Below are positions 25,778 through 33,383 of a stretch of DNA of 64,000 nucleotides, piece after piece (positions within the stretch are counted from its first letter, which is position 1; every line of letters begins with the position of its first letter). The position numbers were made by a program, and so were the translations under genes. This stretch comes from Treponema sp. (GTDB lineage: Bacteria > Spirochaetota > Spirochaetia > Treponematales > Treponemataceae): positions 1 through 64,000 of the forward strand of contig JAGBGX010000006.1 in the NCBI GenBank assembly GCA_017935745.1, given 5' to 3'. Under the pieces are notes generated by a model. It had not been told where the DNA came from, made no database searches, and was given only the letters and a program-made list of their open reading frames with translations.

Positions 25778-26725
25778 TTATTTCAGCAGGTCAGCAGGAA
25801 CCGTAATTCCAAGGGCAGCGGCAACGTCCTTGTTATAAGTGAAGTCGCATGTCTCCAGATATTCAATCGGCATTGAAGCCGGCTTTTTTCCGTCCCGGAG
25901 AATTTCAACAGCCATCTTTGCTGTCTGCTTTCCGAGCTGATAATAGTTGATGCCGAATGTGGCAAGCCCGCCTGACTGGCACATTCCGTCCTCGCCGGTA
26001 ATGACGGGGATTTTTGCTTCCGTGGTGACGAGCGCCACAGTTGCCATGGAGCTTGCAATCATATTGTCAGTAGGAGCGTAAATCGCGTCAATCTTTCCCA
26101 CAAGGCTCCGAACTACCTGCTGCACTTCATTTGTGTTTGAAACAGTGGCGTCAACATACGAAAGCCCGTTTCTGTCGCAGGCTTCCTTTGCAATGCGTAT
26201 CTGGAATTTTGAATTTTCCTCGCTTGAGCAGTACAAAAGGCCGATTTTCTTTGCTGACGGAACAAGCCGCTTGAGCAGCTCAATCTGAGCAGCGACAGGA
26301 GTCAGATCCGATGTTCCTGTCACGTTTGTTCCGGGCATCGCATTTGACTCCACAAGCCCGGCAGACTGCGGATCCGTGACTGCTGTAACAACAATCGGAA
26401 TGGAAGATGTTTTGTTTGCCACTGCCTGGGCCGCAGGAGTCGCAATCGCAAATATGAGACCGCTTCTCTTTGAAATCAGCTTGGCGGCGATTGTAACGCA
26501 GTTCGCCTGCTCGCCCTGCGCATTCTCATAGTCAATCTTGATATTTTCACCGTCAACATAGCCTGCTTCCTTCAGCCCGTCAACAAACCCTTTGTACGAA
26601 GCATCGAGCGCCGGATGCTCTACAAGCTGAATGACGCCGATTTTCACCTGCTTCTGTTTTTTCGCAGAGCAAAGAACTGCTCCTGCCGCCGCAGCAGCCA
26701 GCAGAACGAGTGCAATCTTTTTCAT
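25778..26725 (-). CDS. ABC transporter substrate-binding protein (PF04392 type)
   Basis: 315 residues from ATG 26725 with GGAGG 10 nt upstream. Signal peptide with Cys near residue 19 (AAAGAVLCSAKK), possibly a relaxed spirochete lipobox. ABC_sub_bind features: VKIGVIQLVEHPALDASYKG, GIDENIKIDYENAQGE-like region, LIFAIATPAAQAVANKT, IPIVVTAVTDPQSAGLV, KIGLLYCSSEENS, AIYAPTDNMIASSMATV. It is the first gene of the operon binding protein - mscL - permease - ATPase. A long structured leader precedes it. Confidence 0.93.
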   Translation of the reverse strand: MKKIALVLLAAAAAGAVLCSAKKQKQVKIGVIQLVEHPALDASYKGFVDGLKEAGYVDGENIKIDYENAQGEQANCVTIAAKLISKRSGLIFAIATPAAQAVANKTSSIPIVVTAVTDPQSAGLVESNAMPGTNVTGTSDLTPVAAQIELLKRLVPSAKKIGLLYCSSEENSKFQIRIAKEACDRNGLSYVDATVSNTNEVQQVVRSLVGKIDAIYAPTDNMIASSMATVALVTTEAKIPVITGEDGMCQSGGLATFGINYYQLGKQTAKMAVEILRDGKKPASMPIEYLETCDFTYNKDVAAALGITVPADLLK

Positions 26726-26756
26726 TTTTATGATTCCTCCCATAAAAATCCAATGA

Positions 26757-26871
26757 GGGAATATCAATTCCCGGTTTGACTTTTTACGCGCTTCCGCAAT
26801 GCAATGAGGAAGCGCAATGAATAAGAAAGTTCGCAACGCGAACTTGTGACGGTGACGCTATTCGGCACCGT
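26757..26871 (-). promoter_or_regulatory. Leader RNA with four consecutive hairpins
   Basis: In transcript order: ACGGTG/CACCGT (26871-26849), AAGTTCGC/GCGAACTT (26845-26827), GCGCTTCC/GGAAGCGC (26815-26788), GGGAAT/ATTCCC (26772-26757). The last ends about 15 nt before the ribosome-binding site. TATAAT (about 26903-26898 on the minus strand) would start this leader. It matches no riboswitch I can name. Confidence 0.5.
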
Positions 26872-26974
26872 TCTTATTACACTCTCCTTCTTTATATTAT
26901 AAGAAAAGCCTTGAATTGTACAGGAGAAAAAGCATTCCTGCGGATGTTTTTTTTCTTAAGGAAGATGACGGCAT

Positions 26975-27000
26975 AAAAAATCCCCGGACTGTGCCGGGGA
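26975..27000 (-). terminator. Terminator of the envelope operon
   Basis: On the minus strand, TCCCCGG, CACAGT loop, CCGGGGA, TTTTTT. It lies 13 bp after the stop codon at 27014. Confidence 0.9.
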
Positions 27001-27013
27001 GAAAGGAAGAAAG

Positions 27014-27721
27014 CTACAGTTCCTTTTGCTCTGCAAAAACCTGCGCTTCGTTCATTTTTTCAAAGACACGGCTCTTTATCTCTTCTTCCGCTTCATTCTG
27101 CGCCTTTACAAGACCGAGCGCTTTGTTCAGCTGATACTCAAAGTCAGGCTGAGAAATTGCATACACAACAAAATACTCATACGTATCTGAAAACGAATCA
27201 GCATCCTTGTCGACTTCCCGCGTCTTTACCCAGAAGTCAAGCTCCTTGCTCAGTCCCGTTATTTCCGTCTGGGAAAATGAAGAAACGATTTCGTCAAGAA
27301 ATTCTTTTTTGACAGCAGAACCTTTTGCTCCAGACTGCTCTCCGCCGAACTGAGCTATAACAAAATTGCTGAGGCTCCGCGAAAAACTTCCCTGAACGTC
27401 AAAATTGTTCACCCATGACTTCAGAAGATCGAGATTTCTTCCCTGTGATTCCGCGCATATTATTTTTTTCTTGGAAAGCTGCGGCATACTTGAAAGCGCG
27501 CCATAGTCTTCTTCAACCGCATCATAGACCCATGCAGGAACTTCCGCACCAACAGACGCTCCTTTCCAGTCAATCATAAACCGCTCCACATGATCCGATG
27601 CCTGAGCCTTTTTGACAGGAGCAGACACGCTTTTTTCCGCACCAGAAGTGCTTCCGCATCCAGCCATTCCAATCAGCGCCGCCAAGCAGACAGCGCCCGT
27701 CACTGCATTCATTTTTTTCAT
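27014..27721 (-). CDS. LPP20-like lipoprotein (envelope operon gene 4)
   Basis: 235 residues. Lipobox IGMAGC at residues 17-22 (CLAALIGMAGC). The body (VPAWVYDAVEEDYGALS, KKIICAESQGRNLDLLKSWV, then helices) follows the LPP20/FlgP plan: a PxWV start followed by repeated residue-rich alpha/beta segments. It is probably anchored in the periplasmic leaflet of the outer or inner membrane. It is the last of four genes transcribed from the XRE-controlled promoter at 31820-31848 and ends at a strong terminator. The family call is moderate; the lipoprotein call is strong. Confidence 0.75.
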   Translation of the reverse strand: MKKMNAVTGAVCLAALIGMAGCGSTSGAEKSVSAPVKKAQASDHVERFMIDWKGASVGAEVPAWVYDAVEEDYGALSSMPQLSKKKIICAESQGRNLDLLKSWVNNFDVQGSFSRSLSNFVIAQFGGEQSGAKGSAVKKEFLDEIVSSFSQTEITGLSKELDFWVKTREVDKDADSFSDTYEYFVVYAISQPDFEYQLNKALGLVKAQNEAEEEIKSRVFEKMNEAQVFAEQKEL

Positions 27722-27754
27722 ACAAACCTCCGTCTTTATTTTTATATTCAGTGC

Positions 27755-28825
27755 CTAATATGATTTCCAGACTTTCTTTTCAACAGTGAATTCAGAAACA
27801 GTTATTGGAAAATAAAAATTATCTGCATCAACATAATAGGCAGTATGAAATTCAAACCAGATTCTATTGCTGTCCCTGTCATAGGAAGATGAGCTTCTAT
27901 AAACAGGAACTTCTGCTGAAACAGAAAAAGAATCTCCGTTTACTTTGCTTCCTTCAAAAAGGACAGTCTTATCATAAGTCAATTCTACCCATTCAGAATT
28001 GCTTGATGATGAAAGATCGGAAAACCTGACACAAATTTCAGCCATATTGTCATCTTGAAGAGCAAAATGAACTGTACCATTCAAAGAAATTCGATACACA
28101 TCATCTTTTTCAAATTTATAGCCAGACGGCAAGTAAAAACATCCATAATAATGATACGGATATGCATCTGCATATCCGCACACATCAAACTGTTCCCCAT
28201 TAGTTCTGCGCACGGTTTCCCATGCCCAAAATCCGTTTGATGTGCCCATGCCAGATACTTTTTTCTCTATAGTCATGGAATCTATCTGCATATAAAAATC
28301 ATCATAATCATAATACCCATTATCGGTATAGCTATAAGGAGAATGAACAAAGACCGTAAAACGGTTGCTGTCCGCGTCAGAAAAATATGACGAGCTGGAA
28401 ACTTCGACTTCACATGAAACAGAAAAAAAAGTGCTGTAACCAGCATAGTAACTAGCTTCATACGTATGAAAATCACTTAGCTCACGCCAAGTCCATCCGT
28501 TAGACTGCGAACATTCGCTCAGAACAACGGAAACAGTATCCGCGTAATACGGCACAGAGCCTTGCAGCGTAATCCGGTACACATCGCCTGCTGTAAGCTT
28601 GACAGACGGCGTAAATTTGTAATTAAACTGGGAAGTGCCAGAATCGTAATCTTCGCATTCCTGGGTACGGCTGCTGATACTGAAAATCTGATTCCACATA
28701 TATGCATTTTCATTCTGCGTATAAGAATCATCATCCTTGTCTTCATCTCCGTTAATCATATCTGAACAGGAAAAACATACTGCGGCAGATACAGCCAGAA
28801 GAAGAACATATAAAATTCTTTTCAT
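27755..28825 (-). CDS. Two-domain surface lipoprotein, unknown (envelope operon gene 3)
   Basis: 356 residues from ATG 28825 (GGAG 8 nt upstream). Lipobox-like CFSC at about 17-20 after a hydrophobic signal. The mature protein has an acidic linker and two homologous beta-rich domains (about 55-190 and 215-355), each carrying ...GDVYRITLQGSV.../...DDVYRISLNGTV..., DSNR(F/I) and a final (M)TIEKKV or FTVEKKV. It is very rich in Tyr, Ser and Asp. Codon use is more AT-rich than in neighbouring genes, which could mean recent acquisition or relaxed selection. A carbohydrate-binding-like fold is possible; function unknown. Confidence 0.75.
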   Translation of the reverse strand: MKRILYVLLLAVSAAVCFSCSDMINGDEDKDDDSYTQNENAYMWNQIFSISSRTQECEDYDSGTSQFNYKFTPSVKLTAGDVYRITLQGSVPYYADTVSVVLSECSQSNGWTWRELSDFHTYEASYYAGYSTFFSVSCEVEVSSSSYFSDADSNRFTVFVHSPYSYTDNGYYDYDDFYMQIDSMTIEKKVSGMGTSNGFWAWETVRRTNGEQFDVCGYADAYPYHYYGCFYLPSGYKFEKDDVYRISLNGTVHFALQDDNMAEICVRFSDLSSSSNSEWVELTYDKTVLFEGSKVNGDSFSVSAEVPVYRSSSSYDRDSNRIWFEFHTAYYVDADNFYFPITVSEFTVEKKVWKSY

Positions 28826-28915
28826 TTCTATTGCTCCATAAAAATTCAAAAAAAACTTTCAATGCAAACTGCTGTGAAAATGCGCCGCGCTATTTGTGCA
28901 GCGCACCTTTTTTTT

Positions 28916-30739
28916 TTATTTGCACGGATTTCCGAACGTCAGGCCGACCTTCATGGAATCAGCAGCAACTGACGGGGCATCAGTTAAAAATTTCAGATTG
29001 TACTCGCACATAAGCTTGACATGGCTGGAAAGCTTCAAGTCAAGTCCGGCGGCTACAGACGCAAGCAGTCCGCTGCTTTCAGCTGTCACCAGATCCCCGT
29101 ATTCATGCAGACTGTACTTTACATTGTAATATCCGGCTCCAGCTTCAATATACGGGAAAAACACTTTTGAAATACGGAGATTCACTCCGATGTTCGCAAA
29201 CAAGTCCCAGTATGCGCTGTCGTCATCATCACCAAGCGCCATATCAAAATTCAGCCAGTCAATGTAAAACGCTCCCCAGCATGAGCCGAGCAGCCCGGCA
29301 GAAAATCCCTTTTTCATGGAGTAGTCCTGATTCCGTATAAAAAAGTATCCCAGGCTGAACATATTCGACACCCATTCAGGCCTTTTTCTGGATCCAGCTG
29401 AACTTTCTGCGCCGGAACGTTCACCTGCTCCTGAATATGAAAGGCTCTCTTTTCCACTTTCAGCAGCTATACTGTTTTTTTTTTGCGTATTGGTTTCTTT
29501 TGCCAGAGCATTCTGCCGTGTGCTGCGGGAAGATTTTGAAGAAGAAATCACTGTCTTGCTGGCATCAAACCGTCCGGCATTTTCATTTATGTTCTTAGTT
29601 AAAATTGACTTGCCTGATGACTTTATGTAAATTCTGGCGCTCACAATATACACATCAAATGTGTCCTTTATATTTCCCTTTATAAGCTTGTACTGAATTT
29701 CACCGGCGAGGCCTTCCTTGCGCGCAGCTTCGACAGCTTTGTATTCCGTTTTCACATCGGAATCATTTACAACATACTTGTCTTTTAATGAAAACGAAAT
29801 CTGCTTTGTATTCGCACTTATAGTCACAGGCCAGTTCTTCGGATTTTCTTCTGCATTAAATGCGCCGAGATACACGGAGACTTCATCATTCTGCAAAACA
29901 AATGTTGTATTCAGCAAGTCTTTTTCCAGCTTTTCCTTTTGAATTTTCACCTGGTTCATTTTGTTTCCGTACATGATGGCATTTTCTTTTTCTATGCTGT
30001 CTATTTCACTGCTCTGCTTTTTTTCCACTTCAGCCACAGCGCTGTCTATGCGCGCAGCATACTCAGCCTTGTTTTCCCACGGCTCTTTTTCCTGCAACCG
30101 GATTTCACTTATCTGCGCGTTATAGATTCCCCTTACGCGGGAAGCCTGCTGTCCGATTCTGCTGTTCTTTTCCCGTTCAATGCTGTTCATCTTTTCATTG
30201 CAGCTTGCAATAGCATGAAGATAATCTTCCGCAGTGACCAGCTTCATGTCATCGCCAAGAAGCTCCACAACCTGCTGCGTCTTTGTAATGATGAATGAAT
30301 CTGTGTACAGAATTTCACAAGTTTCAACATTTATCGCCTGGACAGAAAGCTGCATCATTCCGCCAATCTGCTCAAATGTCCCGAACACCAGATGGCTCGC
30401 CCCGAGCTGATTGCCCAGCTCAACCATCTTGTCATCGCTGACATACCCGGAATACTGACGGCTCAGCTCACGCTCCACAGAGTCCAGCGTTTTTTCATCA
30501 CGGACAACAAGGGAAACATTCTTCTGCTTGAGCTTTTTTTCAACTTCCTGAGAAAGATACCTTGAAAGATTTTTTGAGCCGGAATCAAACAGAACGCCTG
30601 TGGTTCCGCTCTCCGGAAGCACTGACACAATTCCCGCTGACGCCCTGTCAATTGCCACCGGCAAGTCAACACTGCTTTGAGCCCATACAGCCGCGGCACA
30701 CAAAAGAATGCCCGCAATGCCAGACATCATTTTTTTCAT
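28916..30739 (-). CDS. CsgG/LpoB-like protein fused to a coiled coil and a beta-barrel (envelope operon gene 2)
   Basis: 607 residues with a signal peptide (about 1-20). Residues about 30-170 match the CsgG/FlgO/LpoB fold: LSRYLSQEVEKKLKQKNVSLVVRD, ELSRQYSGYVSDDKMVELG, LGASHLVFGTFEQIGG, VQAINVETCEILYTDSF. About 175-270 is coiled coil (NEKMNSIEREKNSR; AEVEKKQSSEIDSIEKEN). About 270-400 is an unknown domain, 400-455 a Ser/Lys-rich linker, and 455-607 an outer-membrane-like barrel (YWDLFANIGVNLRISKVF; LDLKLSSHVKLMCEYNLKF). It may link peptidoglycan or secretion machinery to the outer membrane. It lies 12 bp after gene 1. Confidence 0.75.
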   Translation of the reverse strand: MKKMMSGIAGILLCAAAVWAQSSVDLPVAIDRASAGIVSVLPESGTTGVLFDSGSKNLSRYLSQEVEKKLKQKNVSLVVRDEKTLDSVERELSRQYSGYVSDDKMVELGNQLGASHLVFGTFEQIGGMMQLSVQAINVETCEILYTDSFIITKTQQVVELLGDDMKLVTAEDYLHAIASCNEKMNSIEREKNSRIGQQASRVRGIYNAQISEIRLQEKEPWENKAEYAARIDSAVAEVEKKQSSEIDSIEKENAIMYGNKMNQVKIQKEKLEKDLLNTTFVLQNDEVSVYLGAFNAEENPKNWPVTISANTKQISFSLKDKYVVNDSDVKTEYKAVEAARKEGLAGEIQYKLIKGNIKDTFDVYIVSARIYIKSSGKSILTKNINENAGRFDASKTVISSSKSSRSTRQNALAKETNTQKKNSIAAESGKESLSYSGAGERSGAESSAGSRKRPEWVSNMFSLGYFFIRNQDYSMKKGFSAGLLGSCWGAFYIDWLNFDMALGDDDDSAYWDLFANIGVNLRISKVFFPYIEAGAGYYNVKYSLHEYGDLVTAESSGLLASVAAGLDLKLSSHVKLMCEYNLKFLTDAPSVAADSMKVGLTFGNPCK

Positions 30740-30751
30740 TTCTTACAGCCC

Positions 30752-31768
30752 CTATTCATTGATTTTGATTTTCTGTGAAAATTCCTGCATAAACGTTTCC
30801 TGAAGCTCCTTTTGGATAGCCTGAAACGCACGCCGGTATGCCATGCGCTCTGACTGCGCGCCCTTTTTCGGAAAATTCCGCGAATACGAAAAGACAGTTT
30901 TTCCGTCGCCAGATGTAACAGCAGCAGAAATTCCGCAATATAAAAAGATTCCGGCCTCAGTGTTTTCTTTGTCAACGGTGACGGTGACCGGAAGCTCGCA
31001 AAATCCGCCGCTGTCCGAAATGCAGTATCCGCTGTCTTCCATAAGGCTGGAAATTGTCCGCTGAACCATTCCTTCGTAGTCATTCTGGACATTCACTTTA
31101 AAAACCAGTTCTGACTTGCAGATGTGATAGGCGCTTTTCGCCCGCTCAATCAGCTGCTCCGCTTCAGAAAAATAGGACGCGCTGACATTTTTCACAAGCC
31201 GGGCCATTTTCACAAGCTGCTCTGTAAGCTCTGCGACAGGACGCGCCTCACGCGCAGCCTCAAACCCGGAAACAGGATTGGCAAAATCCTCTGCAACAAG
31301 CAGCAGGCTTCTCAGAGTCCGCACATTCAGTTCAATCCGCTGGCTGTACACAGCAAAAACAGCTTCCCGGTTCAAGTACGCAAGCGCCATATATTTTCCG
31401 TCCAGAAAAAATCCCCGCTCAAAGCTGACGCCAAAGAAATCTGCATGCGATGTAATGCGGGCGCATTCCGATATGCTGACATCCGTGCCAAGCGAATATC
31501 CGCTCCCGCTGTCTGTTTCATTGTACCGCTTCAGAAGATCAGTGCAGACATCGGCAGTTGTCTGGAAATAAAGCGACAGGGAAGCAAGCGCGGCCGCCTC
31601 AGCTTCCTCCCTGCTGAAGCCTTCGCCTGACGCCGTTATGTAAAAATCTGACGGATACATGACACCCTGATGCGCATACCATTCCGGCACATCCTCAGAA
31701 TATGCAGAGGCGGACACTGCGAGGCACATAAAGGCAGCAGAAGCCTTTATTTTCTGAAACACTTTCAT
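30752..31768 (-). CDS. Secreted LPP20-like protein (envelope operon gene 1)
   Basis: 338 residues with a signal peptide (about 1-22, FMCLAVSASAYS). The mature start VPEWYAHQGVMYPSDFYITA followed by GEGFSREEAEAAALASLSLY is the LPP20/FlgP-like pattern (PxWY...Y...G.G.s..eA...A). A second half (ELVFKVNVQNDYEGMVQRTI; FCELPVTVTVDKENTE) resembles a FlgT-type extension. The gene is directly downstream of the operator-flanked promoter at 31820-31848. GGTACGGT lies before ATG 31768, so translation initiation looks weak. It is probably periplasmic. Confidence 0.75.
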   Translation of the reverse strand: MKVFQKIKASAAFMCLAVSASAYSEDVPEWYAHQGVMYPSDFYITASGEGFSREEAEAAALASLSLYFQTTADVCTDLLKRYNETDSGSGYSLGTDVSISECARITSHADFFGVSFERGFFLDGKYMALAYLNREAVFAVYSQRIELNVRTLRSLLLVAEDFANPVSGFEAAREARPVAELTEQLVKMARLVKNVSASYFSEAEQLIERAKSAYHICKSELVFKVNVQNDYEGMVQRTISSLMEDSGYCISDSGGFCELPVTVTVDKENTEAGIFLYCGISAAVTSGDGKTVFSYSRNFPKKGAQSERMAYRRAFQAIQKELQETFMQEFSQKIKINE

Positions 31769-31796
31769 ACCGTACCTTTCACCATGGATTCAATAC

Positions 31797-31874
31797 CACT
31801 TTAGTGATATCACAAAAGCACTATATATCACTAAAATAATACTGTCAAGTAAAAAAAGCACACTAAAGTGATAG
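31797..31874. promoter_or_regulatory. Divergent promoters with three XRE operator sites
   Basis: TTTAGTGATA occurs at 31800-31809 (plus) and exactly again at 31826-31835 (minus), with an 8/10 match at 31864-31873 (plus). The promoter of the leftward operon is TTGACA (31848-31843), 17 bp, TATAGT (31825-31820). Site 2 fills its spacer, site 1 lies just downstream, and site 3 overlaps the -10 box (TAGTAT, 31872-31877) of the XRE gene. This is the layout of an autoregulated phage-CI-like repressor that also silences the operon. Confidence 0.85.
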
Positions 31875-31883
31875 TATACAGCC

Positions 31884-32198
31884 ATGGACTTTAGAACCAG
31901 ACTGCGAGATCAAATCGATTACCTGGGGCTGCATGACAAAGAAGTTGCTTCCCGCGCAGGAATCACAAAAAGGGCAATTGACACCTATGTCGGGGCGCGC
32001 GCCTGCATGCCTGCCGCTGACATTGCGGTGCGCCTGGCAAAAGTCCTTGGAGTTTCTGTCGAATGGCTTGTCACCGGAGAACCAGAAGCGTACCCGGACA
32101 ATACAATCCAGGAGCTGATCCGCTGCTTTTCCCGCCTTTCGGATCATGACAAAAAGCTTCTTCTGGCGCTCACAAAGTCACTGGCAAAAAAGAGCTGA
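31884..32198 (+). CDS. XRE-family transcriptional repressor
   Basis: 104 residues. Helix-turn-helix in the N-terminal half: RDQIDYLGLHDKEVASRAGITKRAIDTYVGARACMPAADIAVRLAKVLGVSVEWLVTG is the standard Cro/C1 five-helix plan, given here as the region of residues about 8-66. A short C-terminal helix (HDKKLLLALTKSLAKKS) may dimerise. There is no peptidase or effector domain, so induction would need another factor. ATG begins 6 nt after TAGTAT, so the mRNA is probably leaderless. It faces the envelope operon with three shared operator sites. Confidence 0.92.
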   Translation: MDFRTRLRDQIDYLGLHDKEVASRAGITKRAIDTYVGARACMPAADIAVRLAKVLGVSVEWLVTGEPEAYPDNTIQELIRCFSRLSDHDKKLLLALTKSLAKKS

Positions 32199-32505
32199 CA
32201 GCGCGCCCTGTACTGTCTATAAAAGAAGACACCTGTATAAAAATAAAGACAGTATGTACATTTTTTTATAGAAAAGTATGATAAAATTCTCTTTTTTCAT
32301 GATTTTTTTTCTTTTTGAAAGAAAGAACTGAATAATCCATGACTGCAATTCATTGCCCGGAAAGCATTTAAAGAAACTTCTGCAAAAAATGCATTCAGGC
32401 CATTCACTTTTCCTAATCTTGGCACAATATATGCTTATATTTTGTGCAGGCCGCATTTTACACACCCGCATTCAGCCGCGGCAGCCAGAATCCGAGGTTC
32501 TCTGT
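32199..32505. other. Spacer before the sigma factor
   Basis: About 300 AT-rich bases with no gene. A sigma-54-like element lies at 32419-32435, and an upstream frame extending the sigma factor to 32353 lacks a ribosome-binding site. Confidence 0.5.
32419..32435 (+). promoter_or_regulatory. Possible sigma-54 (-24/-12) promoter
   Basis: TTGGCAC-N5-ATGCT has the GG and GC doublets 12 bp apart, close to the consensus TGGCAC-N5-TTGCW. It lies about 70 bp before the sigma-factor start. No standard -35/-10 pair with 16-18 bp spacing was found nearby. Confidence 0.4.
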
Positions 32506-33339
32506 ATGGAAAAGGACATTTCAGCAAGCTACCTGAATGCCATAAAGCATATTCCCCTTCTCTCCCAGTCTGAAGAAGCCAGCCTGTCCCAGAAAATTCA
32601 GGCGGGAGACAGCCAGGCGCTGCAGCGCCTTGTCAGCGCAAACCTCAGGCTTGTTGTAAGCATCGCCTGCAAGCTCGATGTATCCTGCCCGGACAGCAAT
32701 GCGGGCATCATGGATCTGATTCAGGAAGGCAACATCGCCCTTATGAATGCGGCTCAGAAATTCCGCGCTTCATTCAGCACAAAATTCTCAACATATGCCT
32801 ATCCGTGGATTATCCAGTATATGATCAGGTTTTTAAACAGGAAGGCGCGCTGCATTCCGCTTCCGGGCAGAAAAGAGCGGGCTGTGCGGAAAATGCAGAA
32901 AATGCAGGACTATTTCTTTCAGCAGAACGGACGGGAAGCCTCTGCCGCGGAGCTTGCGCTGTATGCGGGAATTTCTGAAGAAAAAGTGAAGGAATGCCTC
33001 AGCTGCTCGTATACAGTGGCATCGCTGGATGCTGAAGTGAAAGACGGTGAAAAGACCGCCTGCTTTGCCGATATGATTCCCGACTGCACATACGCCCCTG
33101 AGGAGCAGCTCATGAGGGAAGCCTCCAAGGAAACAGTCCGCTCACTGATGAATTCCCTGTCCCGCAGGGAAAAATGCGTCCTGTGGTACAGGTACAACTT
33201 CTGCTGCGAGGAACGTGCAAAGACACTGCGTGAAATCAGCATGATTATCGGCGTAAGCCCGGAAGCAGTCCGCCAGACTGCAATCCGTGCTGAAAAGCGC
33301 ATAAAGCAGGCCATTGAGCGCGGACAAAGCGCCGTGTGA
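32506..33339 (+). CDS. Alternative sigma-70 family factor
   Basis: 277 residues from ATG 32506 (GAGG 9 nt upstream). Region 1.2 (SASYLNAIKHIPLLSQSEEA), region 2 (RLVSANLRLVVSIACK; GIMDLIQEGNIALMNAAQKF; KFSTYAYPWIIQYMIR), region 3 and region 4 (LSRREKCVLWYRYN; TLREISMIIGVSPEAVRQTA) are all present, but region 1.1 is absent. It is an RpoS/RpoH-like group 2-3 sigma factor, not the housekeeping RpoD. The MBL-fold gene follows 44 bp later with its own promoter. The upstream -24/-12 motif suggests an RpoN-driven cascade. Confidence 0.92.
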   Translation: MEKDISASYLNAIKHIPLLSQSEEASLSQKIQAGDSQALQRLVSANLRLVVSIACKLDVSCPDSNAGIMDLIQEGNIALMNAAQKFRASFSTKFSTYAYPWIIQYMIRFLNRKARCIPLPGRKERAVRKMQKMQDYFFQQNGREASAAELALYAGISEEKVKECLSCSYTVASLDAEVKDGEKTACFADMIPDCTYAPEEQLMREASKETVRSLMNSLSRREKCVLWYRYNFCCEERAKTLREISMIIGVSPEAVRQTAIRAEKRIKQAIERGQSAV

Positions 33340-33348
33340 GCATAAGGC

Positions 33349-33377
33349 TTTTCAAACAGAGCGCAAACCTTTAGAAT
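33349..33377 (+). promoter_or_regulatory. Leaderless promoter of the MBL-fold gene
   Basis: TTTTCA (33349-33354), 17 bp, TAGAAT (33372-33377), 6 nt, ATG 33384. No ribosome-binding site is present. Confidence 0.65.
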
Positions 33378-33383
33378 GTACGC

